This document shows positions 5,604-6,343 of a stretch of DNA of 6,343 bases, piece after piece. Source of the stretch: Alphaproteobacteria bacterium (lineage in GTDB: Bacteria; Pseudomonadota; Alphaproteobacteria; Rhizobiales; Aestuariivirgaceae). Every line of letters starts with the position of its first letter. The stretch's first letter is position 1. A program made the translations under genes and the position numbers. The stretch is taken from contig JAHEJE010000178.1 in assembly GCA_024639035.1 (NCBI GenBank), forward strand, positions 1 to 6,343, written 5' to 3'. The notes below the pieces were generated by a model that saw nothing but the letters and a program-made list of their open reading frames with translations, did not search any database and was not told the DNA's origin.

Positions 5604-5618
5604 ATGGCAACTTGCCAT
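5604..5618. promoter_or_regulatory. Perfect dyad ATGGCAACTTGCCAT, candidate operator
   Basis: The seven-base arms are perfect around C5611. The inner 13 bases follow TGGCA-N3-TGCCA, the same half-sites and spacing as the palindrome core at 981-993 before the pnt operon. This suggests a common dimeric regulator. Confidence 0.45.
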
Positions 5619-5782
5619 TGCGCTCCAAGATCAGGCTGAGTCCGCAACTTTAGTCTATTGTGTTGCAATGCAGCAGCGACTGGTGGCCTATTGCCAAAGT
5701 CGTGCCGGTGCCTTGTCTTTCAGCGTCGGCGCGTTCATGATCTGCCGTCGCGCTTTGTTTCTTTCACCCTGGGGTACCCTTG

Positions 5783-6343
5783 ATGACTGAGAGCCATGCG
5801 GACAGCGTTGATGACTACTTGGCGTTTGCGCTGGAACTGGCCGATGCCTCCGGACGTGTGATCCTGCCGCACTTCCGGCAGAAACCGGTGATCGACAACA
5901 AGCTGGCGGAAGGTTTCGATCCGGTCACCGAGGCGGATAGGGCCGGTGAGCGCGAGATGCGCCGGTTGATCGAGAACCGCTATCCAGATCACGGCATCAT
6001 TGGTGAGGAGTTTCCGCGCAAGCGAGCGCTGTCACCCTATGATTGGATTCTCGATCCGGTCGACGGGACGCGGTCGTTCGTGTTCGGGATGATGACCTGG
6101 ACCACGTTGATCGGACTCTATCGCGACAACACTCCGGTTGTCGGTGTGATGAACCAGCCCTATGTCGGGGAGTGCTTTCATGGCAGTGCATCAGGTGCCT
6201 ATTGGCGACGTGGCACGGATGAGGAGAGGCTTTGCGTCGCCCCGGCGGACAATCTAGCCTCGGCGCTGATTTCGACGACGGCGCCGGCCTTGTACAAGAC
6301 CGAGCGCGAGAAAACCTTTCTCAGTCGGATCATCTCGGCTGCC
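5783..6343 (+). CDS. hisN: Inositol-monophosphatase-family phosphatase, probable histidinol-phosphatase HisN, 3'-truncated by window end
   Basis: The visible 187 residues run open to the window edge; the family is usually near 260 residues, so about 70 are missing. Metal-binding motifs of the Li-sensitive phosphatase fold are intact: DPVTEAD (46-52), GEE (74-76) and WILDPVDGTRSFVFG (88-102), where E75, D91 and D94 are the expected Mg2+ ligands. The last conserved aspartate motif lies beyond the window. The stretch MTWTTLIGLYRDNTPVVGVMNQP resembles the HisN branch, which dephosphorylates histidinol phosphate in histidine synthesis, more than inositol phosphatase SuhB; this is a judgement, not a search. 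ATG 5783 is chosen because an in-frame TGA at 5738 leaves only a TTG at 5780 as an alternative. The ribosome binding site is weak (GGGGT, 5771-5775). The long leader and the small RNA upstream suggest its own promoter. Confidence 0.85.
   Translation, partial: MTESHADSVDDYLAFALELADASGRVILPHFRQKPVIDNKLAEGFDPVTEADRAGEREMRRLIENRYPDHGIIGEEFPRKRALSPYDWILDPVDGTRSFVFGMMTWTTLIGLYRDNTPVVGVMNQPYVGECFHGSASGAYWRRGTDEERLCVAPADNLASALISTTAPALYKTEREKTFLSRIISAA

Larger units (their letters stand above)
5496..5782. promoter_or_regulatory. Non-coding leader and promoter region of the hisN-like gene
   Basis: About 290 bases without a convincing protein gene. The stretch contains an AT-rich 18-bp perfect dyad (5568-5585), a 15-bp perfect dyad (5604-5618), and two copies of TTAGT-S-TATTGT (5558-5569 and 5650-5661, one difference, 92 bases apart). 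No strong -35/-10 pair stands out. One weak possibility is TTGCAA (5664-5669) with CTATTG (5688-5693), spacing 18. A 63-codon frame at 5599-5790 shows no recognisable protein and overlaps the next start. Confidence 0.35.

Noticed and set aside
5599..5790. Plus-strand 63-codon frame in the hisN-like leader
   Set aside because: No domain, no ribosome binding site before its ATG, and it overlaps the hisN-like start and two dyads better read as regulatory DNA.
1..6343. Mobile elements, CRISPR arrays, tRNA/rRNA genes, toxin-antitoxin or defence genes
   Set aside because: No transposase, integrase, terminal repeats, repeat-spacer pattern, tRNA-like cloverleaf or defence domain was recognised. Coding style is even across the window with no sign of recent transfer.

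Overview
The window reads as chromosome from an alphaproteobacterium, most likely of the Hyphomicrobiales (Rhizobiales). The reasons are a GC-rich coding style, a three-gene split proton-translocating transhydrogenase (pntAA-pntAB-pntB), a small protein resembling aa3 cytochrome oxidase subunit IV just upstream of it, and a block of N-formylglutamate amidohydrolase, mmgR/suhB-type small RNA and HisN/SuhB-family phosphatase that recalls the rhizobial suhB RNA context. The genus cannot be fixed from the sequence alone.

Layout: (1) positions 1-953 hold the 3' part of an ABC1/AarF/UbiB atypical kinase gene. (2) Positions 954-1077 are an intergenic region dominated by a 37-bp imperfect palindrome. 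(3) Positions 1078-4378 are a tightly packed operon: a 94-residue three-helix membrane protein, then pntAA, pntAB and pntB with gaps of 23, 15 and 2 bases. (4) Positions 4476-5363 encode an N-formylglutamate amidohydrolase. (5) Positions 5364-5782 contain no protein gene. They hold a minus-strand small RNA with a clear intrinsic terminator whose U-tract starts at the stop codon of the amidohydrolase, followed by several short dyads upstream of the next gene. (6) Positions 5783-6343 are the 5' two thirds of a HisN-type inositol-monophosphatase-family gene, cut by the window end.

How the genes work together: the three Pnt proteins form the membrane transhydrogenase that uses the proton gradient to pass hydride from NADH to NADP+. 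The small protein in front of pntAA is an oxidase-subunit-IV look-alike that may belong to the respiratory chain or act with the transhydrogenase. The amidohydrolase (end of one histidine degradation route) and HisN (a histidine biosynthesis phosphatase) flank the small RNA. All protein genes point the same way; the small RNA is the only supported minus-strand gene.

The most interesting material is regulatory: the minus-strand small RNA, which carries the UUUCCUCCCU segment that I recall as conserved in rhizobial MmgR, and a shared palindromic motif TGGCA-N3-TGCCA that occurs once in each of the two main intergenic regions. No mobile element, CRISPR array, tRNA or rRNA was seen.
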